Positions 30,101 through 45,100 of a DNA stretch of 64,000 nt are shown piece by piece. A program made the translations under genes and the position numbers. Where the stretch lies: positions 54,710-118,709 of the forward strand of contig UZAN01039479.1 in assembly GCA_900618425.1 (NCBI GenBank), read 5' to 3'. Positions within the stretch are counted from its first letter, which is position 1, and the number at the start of each line of letters is the position of its first letter. The DNA is from Echinostoma caproni. Its lineage: Eukaryota; Platyhelminthes; Trematoda; Plagiorchiida; Echinostomatidae. The notes under the pieces were generated by a model, which was not told the origin of the DNA, ran no database searches, and was given only the letters and a program-made list of their open reading frames with translations.

Positions 30101-33100
30101 AACCTCCAGATAGCCATTCTCCAGTAAGGTTCTCCTCGCTAGTTCAAGTTTGTCCTTTAAAGTATCTTCTGAACAGATCCGCCTTGCTTTCTTCAGGCGA
30201 CAGCGTGCGAGGTTATGTTTTTGATAGTGTGATGACGCTATGAAAATTTATGTACTGTCCACTTCATGTTGCTTTCCGATAGATCCTTCTTTGGATGTAG
30301 CCATCGGTGCGTCTAGTCAGATGAACATCCAAAAACGGAACGCAATCATTCTCCTCTGGTTCAGTTGTGAATTCAGTTGATACATTTGCCGTGTTATATT
30401 CTGACTTGCCATGGGCAAGATTAGTGTTCTTGTTAGCCACGCAAAAGATACCATCTACATAACGGTGATACTGTTCAAAAGAACTAATGGCCATAGATAA
30501 GGAAGTTGTCTCTAACTTTGCCATAAAGATGTCGGTGAGAACAGGTCCGAGGGGTGACCTATAGCAACACCATCGACTGGTGGTAGAAAGTGTTATCAAA
30601 CAAAAATTGAACATTTCGTGTGCATTTAAGTACGAATTCTGTGAGATTTGGGACAAGAATCCCCACGGTTATGGTTTGTGTTTATAAATTCACAAATGAA
30701 ATAACCGTTTCTAACAGGGGAATATTTGCAAAGAGAGAAACAACATCCAAAGACAACATCAGTCGGTTGTTAATATTCACATTTATTTAAACAAACTGAA
30801 AAGTATCTCTAAGTGTATGCTTAGCGACACGTTGACGTATAGGTTCCAAAAGTCTAGCTAACCAACGGGAAGTTGCGTGCTGAGGTGAGTTTGTCATAGA
30901 GATAATGAGACGCACTGGTATACCAGGTTTGTTTATTTTGGTAGACCATATAGGTTGGGCACGTTAGAGGTCTTCAAACAGACAGCATGATATGTAGCCT
31001 TGATCTCTGAGTCGTTTTAGTGCATCAATAATTTGCTTTTCAGCTTTCCCCTTTTGATCCTTTTGAATTACATCGCAGGTAAACTTTGGTTGATCGGATA
31101 GAAGTTGCAGCATTTTGGATACGTAATCGGCACGATCCATAAACACAATGCTAGTCCGTTTGTCAGGTTTGCTTAAGAGGATTTCAGGGTGACTTTGTAG
31201 GTCTTTTTGGGAGTCAGTGTTTTTGCGTCAGAGGTCCTTTGTTACGAATTTGGTAACGTCGGTATTGATAGCAAGCTGAAATCAGTGACGATTTAAAACG
31301 GGCTAGATCTTCGGAAGAAGTTGCTATGAGATCAGTTGTTTGCCCGACTAAGTTTTCAAATGGTACTTCTGAATCAATCTGGCGTTCCTAACGACGAGAG
31401 CAACGAAATTTGGACCCAAGTGTTAGTGCTTCAATCAGAATATCGCTCAGATGAATACCGGAAAAACTATGTACCGTTCAGGATGGCTTGGAAAATATCC
31501 TTGCGGTGTGAGAGGTCTCAGTGTACGATTCAGTGACAACATTTTCTCTTGCGATCTGCGATGAAAAATCATTTTCAGGTATTCCAGACATACATTCCTG
31601 TGATTTTCACTCAAAGATTGAACTGACAGTTGATATTGTGACAATTCTTTCGAGCACAGTGGTTTAGGGTTTATCAGTATCCAACTGGTTAGGAACATGA
31701 CGCTTGAGCGTTTTGCTGTTGGGATAGATCCGATAGCGGCGTAGATGTTTCCAATAATTGGTGGGATATTGGTTACAAGAAATACATTCCTCGATGAATT
31801 TCACACAACAGTTAGTGTCACAGAGTCTGGTGGAAAACTTCAGGAACTGATTCAGCCCTCTTATCATCTCGGGCGGATATGTGGTTTTCAAATCACAGAA
31901 TATGTCCTTTGATTAAGAACACACTGCAGGCAAACATATGAAAGAGCAAGTCGCATCTGTTCAGAAGATACTTTAAAGGACAAACTTGAACTAGCGAGGA
32001 GAACCTTACTGGAGAATGGCTATNNNNNNNNNNNNNNNNNNNNNNNNNNNNNNNNNNNNNNNNNNNNNNNNNNNNNNNNNNNNNNNNNNNNNNNNNNNNN
32101 NNNNNNNNNNNNNNNNNNNNNNNNNNNNNNNNNNNNNNNNNNNNNNNNNNNNNNNNNNNNNNNNNNNNNNNNNNNNNNNNNNNNNNNNNNNNNNNNNNNN
32201 NNNNNNNNNNNNNNNNNNNNNNNNNNNNNNNNNNNNNNNNNNNNNNNNNNNNNNNNNNNNNNNNNNNNNNNNNNNNNNNNNNNNNNNNNNNNNNNNNNNN
32301 NNNNNNNNNNNNNNNNNNNNNNNNNNNNNNNNNNNNNNNNNNNNNNNNNNNNNNNNNNNNNNNNNNNNNNNNNNNNNNNNNNNNNNNNNNNNNNNNNNNN
32401 NNNNNNNNNNNNNNNNNNNNNNNNNNNNNNNNNNNNNNNNNNNNNNNNNNNNNNNNNNNNNNNNNNNNNNNNNNNNNNNNNNNNNNNNNNNNNNNNNNNN
32501 NNNNNNNNNNNNNNNNNNNNNNNNNNNNNNNNNNNNNNNNNNNNNNNNNNNNNNNNNNNNNNNNNNNNNNNNNNNNNNNNNNNNNNNNNNNNNNNNNNNN
32601 NNNNNNNNNNNNNNNNNNNNNNNNNNNNNNNNNNNNNNNNNNNNNNNNNNNNNNNNNNNNNNNNNNGCAATACGGTTCCGGACGTTAGCAACCGCAGAGG
32701 CGATTAACATCCGACTCATGAAGCTTGAGCTGTGCGCACAACGCAAATTAATTCAAGCTCTCAAACTCCCTTGGCCAAGAGAAGAGGAAATCGCTTGTTC
32801 ACACGACCATGACGTAACACCATGACTTAATAACTTTGGGTACGTGATCTAAACAGCGCACAAATTTGGAGTTCTCTTGGGCTCATTGCCAGACACATGA
32901 CTCATCCACTTTGCTGTTTGAACGTATCAAGTCAAATCAAGTTAAAAAGTGGTTTTACACATCTCGAGAGGAGGATATTCAGCAATCACTTAACCATATT
33001 GTCAACAAAAAGTGAAGAAAAGCAATGTAATACAGCAATTGAAGGTCATGAAAAGGACAGCAACAAAGAAATCAATGCCATACCCGGGCGTTTCTGATTG

Positions 33101-36100
33101 ATTTTGTTTAGCGTTATACGCTGATTTCCTGCAACGAGTTCTTAGTTTGTTAGAAGTCTGGCTAGATAAGGGACAATAGACCAAGTGTATGCTTCAGTGC
33201 GTGCCTATATAAGTTTGTGAGTAGAACGGGTGGATGCGTAAGAGAGGCACTGACCAAGGGCGGAATAAAGATGATGGGAAATAGCAAATAAAATCCTGTT
33301 GGAGAATGTTTTACAGGACTGACGGTTGGAGAAATAGTTGGCCAAGAGTTCAATCGTAGAAGGTTGAACTCCGCCCGACGAGAAGGTATTTAACAAAGTT
33401 TGTCGATTACTTGTGTTGAAAGCATCACTGTTGTCAAGAAAACATATGCGTACAGCTTCGTTTTTCTTATCCATATTGGATAAAACAAAGTGGGACAGCT
33501 AAGCATGCCCACCCGTGGTACCGCGGGGCTGATTGTAAGCAAAATGGTTCGGGTTAACAACATTGAACTGTGTGGACAGGGTTTTAATCAGGAGCCCCTC
33601 AAACACCTTCAAAATAACTGAGGTCCAGGCAATGGGACGGTATCTCTAGGATCCTTTCTTCGGTACTGGGGTGATGGAGGTTATTCTCTAGCAGTCGTGT
33701 ATACGTTACTTCGAAATACAATTATCAAAATTTCACTCAGTACAGGGGAAAGGAAGGTAGCGCATTCTTTCAGGACAATGGGTGAAACACCGTCGGGGCC
33801 ACAGGACCTATAACTATTTAATCGAGCTAACTCTTGATAAACATCGACAGATGCAACGCTGGCAACAGGATCGGTAATTTTTATTCCATATTCGTTGGGT
33901 AGAGCAGTGAGAGCGGTTCCAGTGTTGATGATCATCTATACCCACACCAGCAGGTGCGCTGTGGGACGATTTGATGTCAGAAATTCGCATGGGGGCTTGC
34001 CAGGTCTCCCGACTACCTTTGTTGTCAAACCGAGCAGCGGCTTATAAAGAGTTTAGCCTTCGATGGATTTAGAAAGAGAGCACACCTCGTCGCCCATATG
34101 CATTTTGAAGTCACGCTCCTTTCTACGACGGAGTTGTTTGAGGTGTGGGGAAGAGAATCGATCAGGGAGGATATAAATTGTATCTGAAGCACAAAGGTCG
34201 TTGCAAAAGTTTAAGTAATTTGCTAATTGATCACAGAAAACGGAAGGGTTGGGATCAGAAAACAAAGTAAGGCCGGAGTGCTTGCTCATTTCCCTAAACC
34301 CTGTGATGTTTTCTGGAGAACGCTGTCTTACTTGAAGCTTGTGATCATGACTTTGAGCAAAGAGACGATGGTTCGTTCTGCTAAAGATGGTAGCAGAAAA
34401 CTTCAACATAGAATGATCAGACATTCCCAGTGGGGGGTGGCGTTCTACAAGAAGTAAATTGGGAAAGTAGATAAAACCCAAATCCAGATGTGCATGAAGC
34501 CTAGTGGCAAAGGTAACAATGTTTTGAAGACCTAAGGCGGTTTAGAAACGGGTATCGGAATTATTGAAGTCACCACAAATGATAAATACTGAAGTATCTA
34601 CATATTCAGTGCAGTTGAAAGAGTCATAAAAATCATTAGGAACATTAGATGACCAAGAGGGGGCTACATACACATTTACAAGAATAAGTGACCGAGAAAA
34701 GCTGAAATGTCTGGGCTTACATTGAATTGCCGATGCGTTTATATCGGGTGTGAAATAAAAAAACGCTTTTGGTTAGATGACACCACTGGTTTTGTCAAAC
34801 TTGATGACGTCACCTCCCCGTCGGGAATAAGGAACAGGACGATAGGCACGATAGCTAGCGAAGTCATCCAGGTGTATTATTTCATCCTCAATGTCATTAT
34901 GGAGCCAACTCTCTTGTAGCATGATCCCACCTAGTTGGGCATGTTCCCGTAGCTTGACTAAGCCGGTGAGATCGGCCATATTTCCGATAAGAGATCGGAC
35001 GTTAGAAGTGAGAATGATGGGAACACACAAGCGGGAGATGGTTTGTTTCCGAAGAGCAACTTTCCAACTGGCTCGATGCTTCCTCGGATTTTTCGAAAGC
35101 TTCCTGAACGTCCTTTTGGTTTTATTCCTTATAGTCCTCCCAAAACAGGATGTAGCTGCACATTTAGTCCATTTGAATGCATGAAATCCCGGCGGTATTT
35201 GATCAAATTAGTCATTACTGTAGTAGCACAACATTCGCCTTGACAACCAAGGTAAAAGTTCAGGTGAATGATGCAAAAAAGCTCAGACACAGTTATGGTA
35301 ATGTAGCGAATAATCCGATGATGGAAAAACGGATAGCGCGGCTGAAATTCGAAGACCCTGACAAATTCGTATTGAAATTGTTTTACATAAATGTGATTGC
35401 AAAGGCTTGAAAAGGAATTCACCGAAAACATATGTTCGCCCACATTGTGTTCTTAGTCAATGGGCATATTTCATGATATTTGAATTTTTAACCTACCATA
35501 AATATATTGCAGAAAAGTTTGATGCATGTTCTCTTGGTAACACTGACCGAAATCTGGTCCACCGAAACATCATTAACCGATGTGTTTAATTTGCACAAAT
35601 CAGAAAAGAAACGTCTTAACAAGTGCTCGCAAACGATACAATTTCCACTTTATTGCTCATCTCACCTCCTTGTTTGTCCGAGTAGAAAAGAATATGCATG
35701 TGGCCAGCTGCAACTGGGTCCACGCCAGTCGAACAAATATGACAGAGTGATAGACCCCATGCCGAAAGCAAGTTGTAACCGATCTCGGATGACGATACCC
35801 CCTGATGCTTCGTCATCTCGACCAAACGGCACCTGTCAGACGCTAACATCTAAGAATCGTGTCTTTGACCCATGCACACCTCTAGTGCAGTGCAAAAACG
35901 TCAACCCAGCTGGTAGTACGAAACGCGATCCATTTTGAGGCTGAGATTAGAAAATGAACTAAAACAGTTAATACTATTTTCTTTTGTTCTATGCTTGAAT
36001 TAGAACTGGCTTCACTGGAATATTTCAGGATAGTAATCAGAGGTAAATAGTCCCTACAAAAAACCTCATTCGATTTTCGATCGGCGAAAACTTAACTTGA

Positions 36101-39100
36101 AAAATCTTCTTAAAACCAATAATAGAATCGCTTATCTTTTCTGTCAGTTGGAGCTTTAATCCAAGTATCCCGGTTTATTATTCAGCACTGTATTGTGTGA
36201 TAATGTTCTAACGTACCAATTCGGCTGATGTAATGATGGTTAAGTGGCTATTAATAAAAAATCAACCACTCATATTCATCACATCAGATATTACACTAGT
36301 ATGACAATTTTGAACCCTATATTTAACTGTATTCGACCGAGGAGGAAGTTATCGAAAACAAGCTTTGTTCGCTACAGTGTTTTCTTAATCTCACAATGAG
36401 AATATTCAATAATTAAAAACTAACTTATATGAATCAGTACGTGCCCCCGTTACGTCACCGTTCTTCGCAAAGTTAACTGCCTGAAAACTACCATGAATTG
36501 TAACGGCAGTTTGTTTCGGATAAGCTGCCATTTCCTCCAGTGTTTCATGGTCATGACGTATCTTGGTTCACTTTATTGTTTAATTACTTGAGAAGGTAGA
36601 ATACCCGTGTGGTAGGCTGAGAAACCTGAACAATCTATTCTTTAACAGAGAGGTTTAATAGAATGAAATATAGTTTAAGCTGTTTTCCCCCATCTTACAA
36701 TTTCTTTGAACTTTATCATCTATGACAAAATAAAATCCGATCACATACTTCGTTGAGACCAGCCCACTGAATTGGATTTCCAGGTGGCAGGTCAAACACA
36801 TAAAATATAAGTCTTTTGTATCAACCAAAGGGTCGAATAGACTATCTATGCATCATTACGTTTTACGGCAACTTTGCAGTCAAAGTTGATTACAACAAGC
36901 GAATCGTATTTGCTTGGCTTCATTTCGTCATCACTTCTTGCGATTTGCATCAGAGCCATGCATGTTTATGTGAATGTAAATCGGCGGACTTGATTATTTA
37001 GTCTATCACCCCCGAGATAGACATCTAAGCAGATCAACCTAAGGTCCGCCTAACTGCATAAGATGTGATTGCCTCTATAGCCGTACACATGCCCCCTGAT
37101 TGGCTTGCTAGCTGGTACTTTAAAGCAGATAGATCCCGACTCAGGAAATCTAAATGAATTTTCAAGACTGAAAAGCGTTCTCTATCCGACTGCTCAAAAT
37201 GTGCCCTAATTAATGCGTCAGTATGAACGGGCTTAAATAAAACAAATGCCAAAAAATTACTGATCACGTGTAATTGGGATGAAATTGAGTAAATTGATGG
37301 CAAAAGAAATGATGAACAAGTTTGATTTCAGTAAGCTCATCCTCCAGCTAGTGCATCTATATAAATCCGCAATAGAGATTCCGTGTTTGTGTGATTCGAT
37401 TCGAGAACAGAATTGATAAATGATGTATAAGTTGTAAACGAAAATCTGTTCATTGGCTAAGAATGAAGATGAGATCTTTACTTAGTGGATGACTATTGTT
37501 CGCGAGGTGTTACCCAGCAGCATGGAAGATGATTTTTCCAGTACCGGTGGCCAACTTCGGTTGCTAATGTTGTCTGATTCTCTTCGAAAACTGGCCTATT
37601 GTTCTTTCTATGCAGCATGCCGAATATCGTCAAAAGATGAGTTTGTGATCAGTGCGGAGTTCGAGATTTTCGTTTGAGATTAATATAAATGGCCAACCGA
37701 CTTCAAAAATGAACAGGTAAACGCGCCAATGATTATAGGCGATTAATCGTCTTTTCACAATCTCAGATGTTCAAGCCCCTGTTGCAGTCTTCTACAGCCA
37801 TATCCACACTTACAGATTCTTCTCTTTCAGTATACAAACAAGAGGTTTCTTGCACGTATTGAATAGGCTATTTTTGACCATACAAGTGCATTTGAAAGTC
37901 CTTGAGTTTTTGAGCTAATCCCTACTCCACACAGATGTTTCCGGCTCAGATTACTGGGGGACGGATAAAATTTCACTAACCTTAAAGTAGTACAAAACCA
38001 GAAAACTGAATACATTTTTCGGTTCATGATGGTGCGCCATATACGTGCTCTTTTGCTCAGTTACTTTTCACCACTGCATAAAACCCACAAAGAGAAAATG
38101 CAACGTATCTTCTGGATCTTCAGATATCAATTTAATATCTCATTACGCCTGACTAGCGTTTTTACTAAGGTTTCTCTACATCTAAAAAAGAAGGTACCAT
38201 CCACATAACTCTCACGAAGTGATTAAATGTCTTTCACAGCACACGTTCCAAAGGTTTGAATGTTGAAATTTTACTGAACTTTGAGTGAGCACCGAATTAA
38301 TAAGCTCTTTACGATAAACAGTCTAATACAGATGCTGAGGACATTTCCCTCAATCTGATGGCAAATGTATAACATCATCCTCAATATCAGTACGCTTATG
38401 AATAACGAAGTCACATCTTAATTGAACCATTGGGAGCGTAAGTGGTATCTGCAGTTTTTCTGCTATCGTAATGCATGAAGTTAGTAGGTGATCTTCCAGT
38501 TTTCATATTCCTGTTACGTCTAATGCTATTATATACCAAATAGAAAACTTTGTCTAATTACTTAACATCTTAGGGATGATTTTGGACTAAGCGCACACGC
38601 ACACTCAGAAGTACACATCTCGTAGTCAAGGTTATCCACTCGTTGTCCCATCCATTCTATAAATGTCAGCTGAAAAACGCCCCTTTCTTATTCTATCTTC
38701 TTGTGCTATTTTTGATCCCAGACAAAATCTGTACTGCAAGCAGATCTTTTTCAACCACAGATATAGACAGATGTGAAGAAAAACATTTTGCAAAATATTT
38801 ATTAACTCTTATACAGCTACTTCTCCTGCTGCTGTTGCTGCTGTTTTCCCAAACAGTTCAGTTTTTGATAACAATGTTACCAGTTGTTTTTGTACAGTTT
38901 TTCATTCCTCATTATCAAAGAACCGTTTTTTCCAAACCCGCAGATATAAACGAATGCGAAGAAAACCCATTCATCTGTGCCCTTGGCGAGAAATGTGTGA
39001 ATCATATTGGCGGATATCGATGCATTCGGATGAACGAATGCCAACCGGGCTTTGAACGGGACGGTCCATTCGGCGCTTGTAAAGGTAAACTTCACCCCAT

Positions 39101-42100
39101 TTGCGAATTGTGTGCTTCTCGCAGCTAATTATCTCCATAGCAGCCGTGAGTGCCGCACGAGTCGAAGCAAACACGTTGGTTAACTTGGAAATATTCCAAA
39201 CCTTCTTAACATTTTCATTAGGTCATTTGCGTAATTTGAACGAATAATTAAATGTAGCACTTTACCAAACACATCAATTTTTTTTAATTCTAAACCATTG
39301 AACTGTATAATACACTCAGATTTCCCTCAAACTTTAGTCCAGGCAAGATGAGCCTGGGTATGCAGGCAAAGAAGGTATAGGCAATGTGTGTTCAAATCTG
39401 AAAGTACACTATCCTCAATTGTGTCCTTCACCTCCACCCCCAGCATTATTCCCCACAACTGTTGATTGCACTGCGTATATAGTACATGCTATATACTATA
39501 GTTCAGTGCTTTTCGTTTACCACAATTTGACAGGCATTGTTGGAGTCATATGAAGAATGCACTTTGTTTGTCTACAATTAGGGAAACGTTAAGCGGGCAA
39601 CTAAAATGTTTTGACATGTACAGTGAAAAAGGTTATACACTCGGTAAAACCTCAAGATGGTCCATTAAAATTTGCTTCACAGCTTGTTGAAACGCTTTCT
39701 TTCAAACGTGAATTCCAAAAGCTTTGGGTGAAACTAAATTGCAGAAGGGTTTCAGGCTTGCACAAGTAAGTTTGAACCGGTGGTGAGTAATCATTCTTGA
39801 AAAGAAGAATGAAATAGAAACAATAAGAGGTTGAAATAAATGGAAAAGAACACCTACCCTCACTCTTTCATGTGGAGCTAAATAAGCACCCGTAGTTAAC
39901 TAAAATTATGTTACCCTACCGTATAAAGAATTTCCTCGTCATGTTTAGCAGAAGTATAGGTGAGTTATTATAGGGAATAAAATCTCGGTTTGAAATGGTA
40001 TTCAGCCATTTTTTGATTAGCTCAAAGCCCTTCCCAAGTTTACCAGAAAATATTACTAGAGAACGTTCAGCGCCAAATTACACAAGGATAAGGACACTTC
40101 AACAATGGGGGTGAGCCAATCCATATGCCCCTAGTGAGGTGAAAACATCAGTTGGCGAACTTTGTTGCAGATTTCCTGATAGAGATACGATTCGTTTAAG
40201 GTCAGAATAATACCAAGTTATTCAAAAAGAGAAAATCATTCCATGGCGTAGCAGTCCCGCAGGATTTGAGGATAACGCTGTTCCACATAAATGCGCCATC
40301 TACAGTCACCCTTAAACAGAATTTTCACACATTGTTTTGTGAATTTATGAATATATGATCAACGACACTGATCAATCTACGATAGAAGCAGCATGATATT
40401 GTAACGGATGATGACAAGTGAAACAAATTTCAGTATCATCCATTTGATTAAAATAGATCGGAAGAATGCGTGTGCACAATTAAGGCATAAAGTATGACAG
40501 AATCCCATATTATAGTGTTTATTCAAAGAGTTAAATACTAAATCGACCAAACAGGTGTATTTCAGTCTATCAGGGTATTTGCATTCTGGCAAATTTCTAG
40601 TCTGTACTCGAATTAAGATGTTTTTATTCTCTGAAATTACCGAACCCTTGAACAAATACATGACATAAAATTTCAACACATTATTCAGTGTGAAAGTGCA
40701 GGATCAAAATTCGTGTATTTATTCACTTCACTCTGTCTACTCAACAAGTTCAGCTGTATAAGCAACATACTATTTAACCTTATGTCTGAACGATATCTTA
40801 ACTGTGAAACAGGTGCAGATAAACCAAGCATTCTTTCAAGTTAAGTCTAAAAGTCACTCTCTTTAATATAATTTGAGGGCCAAGACGAGCAGGGCTTAAC
40901 ACAAAACAAAAACTGAAGAAGCTGGTTTATTGCTGTGTCCCGATTAAGTGTATGAGTCTCTTGATGGTTGCCCAAAGTTTCCCAATGATGCCCATTGATC
41001 GAGTGGGTAACACACAGGTGTTAATGGGGTGTTATTACTCAACAGTATATAAACCAGCGTATGGAGTGCATTCTGGCTTTTTAGTTCACGTTTCCTTTTG
41101 TTCATAGACAAGGAAATGTGCCAAGTAGCCAACTTGAATTGTTTCTTACTCTCATTTAAAAACAAAACTTGAAAAAGTACAGTACTAGTACTTAAAATAA
41201 TATAAATAGTACAAGCTTAGTAGAGAGAAAATATGGCTAACTTAAATATTGTTTTACATTTGGTGCATGGTTGTTGTAATTGCATGGATAGATGGAATCA
41301 CTAGGATTGTAAACTCTTCACTCAAACCAACTCTCCAGGTGTGTTTCGTCATTTCTAATTTCGTATCGATTTATTTCTCCGTCATGGATTTTTGTGCTTG
41401 TTAAAAGACAGTAAAGGTAACAACGTTTTCCATTCATTCTCCCTCCTTCAATTCCACCATTCTTCGGTAACATACAGATATCGATGAATGTCGCAATGGT
41501 ATGGCCAAATGTGGTCCAAACATGTACTGTCTCAATACGATCGGATCCTTCCAATGTTTGTGTGAACGAGGGTACAAAAATCTGGACCACGAAACCTGTG
41601 TTGGTAGGTACTGCTTCCCATTAGCATTTCTTTCTTGTCCGGAAATTAATTTTTTGCAAAGGGTTTCTTTTATGTGGCATGTTTCGTATTCATAAAATCT
41701 ATTACCATCTCACCTACTCAATAAAGCCCGGACATGGACGAAAATGTTGTAGTCTTGGAAATGCGATTCGGGATATGCAAACTTCACAGTCCTGGTCAAA
41801 GTGCCCACTTTATCACATGAATGAAATTTGGTCAAGCAGTTCAGATATTTTCTTTAGAAACTGAGGTAGTAGCTTCACACAATCGACCGAATCAATGCCT
41901 GAAGTAAACTGAAGTACACGTTCTGAAGAGCCTGAGCCTCCCCGTTCATCACTTAATTTCGAGTGACTCAATGGTTTATTTTCTTCTTTTGCTTATCCCT
42001 CCATGTTTTAAAGACAGGGTCTAGCCAGCGAAATTGGGCCAAGTTATCCTATTTTTGTAGGTGTGTGTACATAATGCACAAATAATCTACTCTTTCCAGA

Positions 42101-45100
42101 TTTGTTGCACGTTTTTAAACGATAAAAAATGTAATTGGTGCAATAATCCATACTATACAGTGATAGATAACACGATGATAATTGAGCAAGAGAGTTCGTG
42201 CGTTGAATTAATCTCCTCGGGGGCTTGATGTTTTCGGATCTGATAACTAATAACTACCATTCAAGTTTTATTTCGTAAAGAAGTGCTTTTCCTCTAACTG
42301 TCTATGGATTCCCTGACGCTAAATTATGTAAATGTTTGTTCGGAGTTAGGTTTTGTTCATTGAAAGATTGTTAGTTTCCTGCATTTACACATACCATTTG
42401 ACATATAGTGTCTTCGACAGCCAACGAGGAACATGAAACTGCTGTATCGCCCTTGTTTCAACTAATCGGAAGTCTGAATCGCCCTTGTGTTCCTGTTGGT
42501 ACTATAACCGTGAACCTGTGGGATGAAAACCGACACTCTTATTTTTAATCCACTGAACCGACCATGAACACCCTGAGCTCATGATGACATGGAATGAAAT
42601 TTTTATTTTTTTCTGGACTCCTGAAAACGGAGAGCCACATCAACAAAAAACAATCCGTAAATTCATGTGTGCGTGAATTTTTACGGAAACTTAGTAAATC
42701 CAAATAATAATAGGTTCAGAAAGTGCGTGTCAACCGGATAGCTCAAGGATAATAGTGTTAGTTCCTGTCCGAAGTTCTGAGGTTCGAATCCCGCCCGAGA
42801 TACAGGACTAGGAGACCCTGTTGATGACTCCCAACAAGGACAAAGCAGCTTACCAATCGCCCCTAGGCCTCATTTTTGGGCAAGCAGTTCAGAGCGTCTT
42901 TATCACTTTAACTCTTCCAATCAGGTCATCATGGAAAATCCCTGGTTACACACTATGAATTGCAGGAGAACAATGAACAATGTATACTTGACATGACAAT
43001 TGTCATTTTATCACAACGGTGCACATGACAGACGTAAATAAGGATAATTTGAATGGCCTTACAGAAAGAAAAAATGTGGCCTTAAATTACTATTTTTGAA
43101 TGTGTATACCAGTACAAATATCCCGGCTTTACACATACTGACCTCGTGATTTAGGTTTCTTTCAAACAGGCAATTTAACCCTCAGTGGAAATGCTACTTA
43201 TTATATGGGAGACTTTCAGAATCATTTGATAGTGAGTGTACCATACCCTTCTTCCTTTGTTGCTATCCGACTTAGCACATCGATATCTCACACCACCACT
43301 AACGACTAACAGTGAGCTGAATATAGATTTATTTTCATTTTATTCTTAGTTTTCACTCTGACATGTGGGCCAAAAAAAACATTTTCAACACGAATATTTG
43401 ATCTCTGTGGCTACATTTTATGCGCTTTTGAGTATCAGTTAGATGAACTCTTGCCCCATTTGCATAGAACTGTTTTCTGCTATACCTTTCTTTCATACCC
43501 TTTCTTTCATACAACTTAAATCATCCCTTTTTACAATTTCTTTTTTTTTCATTTTTGCTTGCTCTATCTTTCTCTCTCATTGTCCATCTTTGATTTCAGA
43601 TGTGGATGAGTGCCAGGTTTTCGGGTCCGAGGCCTCCTGTCCCGACCCACGGGCGCGCTGTGTGAACACCAATGGAAGTCACCTGTGTGTTTGTCCGGAC
43701 GGCTTTGTATGGGTCGACTATCCAACATCAAAGTGCAAGGGTGAGTGGGATCACACGAAAACTCCTAATTATTTTATCCACATAATTTGACTGTCTTTGT
43801 GCAACATCCTTTTGTCTGTCTGCTAACATCACCAAAGTGCGAATAACTGCAACAGAGATATAATCTATATCACCATGTTCTAAAGGTCACACAAAATGGT
43901 GCCATGGCAAAACGAAATGCTTTTGTTTCGATTGGATTTTGTTTCGGAGAAAAGGGCTATCAGTGACTTCATCCGTCGGCGTAAAATCCGCTGGAAACAA
44001 AACGCGTCTCTGCAGTTCACATTGTCTTGTGTATGAATAACGATCTTAAAATGAATGTCCGTCACCTCTTGCGTATGGCCCGTAGTGAAGTTGATACACT
44101 CACACCACTCTTATAACCCAGTTGAGCAAAAGTGGAGATACAGCTTTCACAGGGATATCCCGTTCCTGGTTTCTTTGCTCTATACAATGTGAACTACATC
44201 TTACAACCAAATGCTTTTTCTTCTAATGTTTTAGTAAAACGCTGAGTAACCGTTTTCCAGACAAAGTTGAAAAAAATTGGACAGAGAACAACAATGCATT
44301 GTTGTCTTTCACAGTGAAAACTTGTAACGTAATTAATTTAGATCTTCATGTTTGAAAATATAACCATACAATTTTCTCCCCGGAATAGTAACTCACACCA
44401 TTTCGGAAAGCGCCTGACATGTAAATCTTCGAACGTATGATCANACAACAACCTTCTACACCGACAAATAGAAAGGGGAATGGGGCCGTAATATCAAGAC
44501 TCATTTAATAATTCACATCATTTACCTGAAAAATAGTTGCAAAACACAACTCACTGTTGCCTCTGTTGATGCGAAGTCCTTTTGTCAAACAGTATTTGAA
44601 CAATGTAGTGGCTATCCCGGACAATTGTGAATGCAACTTCGTTACCTAGACTCTACATCTTTCTACTCAGGGTTTAGGTGAAGTTAGTGAAAAAGAAATC
44701 AGCGCTAAGAGCGCAACCTAGTAGCTTAGCTGATAGGACGTGCGCGTGTGGGCGGTGTTCTTGCTTAGGTTCGAATCCTGCCGATTCTAATAATATTTTC
44801 AAACATATGACGGTTATTTTTCGTGACCTACCAAGCAACAATTTGAACGGATAAACAATTGTTTGCTTTGTATAGATTTCTTTTTCAGGGACATGCTTCC
44901 ACTTCGCACTCCAAAAACAACTGATAATATACGCGTATCAGCTATTGGGTAGTTGAGACTGTCCTTGAAGAACTATTGAGCTAGAAATGTCTGTCGAACG
45001 ATGAAAAATACGTGATTTTAGAAATCAGACATGATTATCTACATAGAACAGTTAGAGAGAGATTTGGGTGGTGGATCAAAATGTCAACCAGATTCAACGT

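Noticed and set aside
35507..35938. A 143-codon frame with several cysteines as an exon
   Set aside because: No splice acceptor in phase with the gene, no EGF spacing, and no family recognised.
38643..38940. Hydrophobic start followed by the module-6 EGF as an alternative first exon with signal peptide
   Set aside because: The frame merely runs through intron into the exon; phase and acceptor at 38943 match the upstream exons, and no promoter or initiation context is seen.
44711..44795. A functional tRNA gene
   Set aside because: A and B boxes are present but acceptor and anticodon arms do not pair; the same applies to the other tRNA-like heads.
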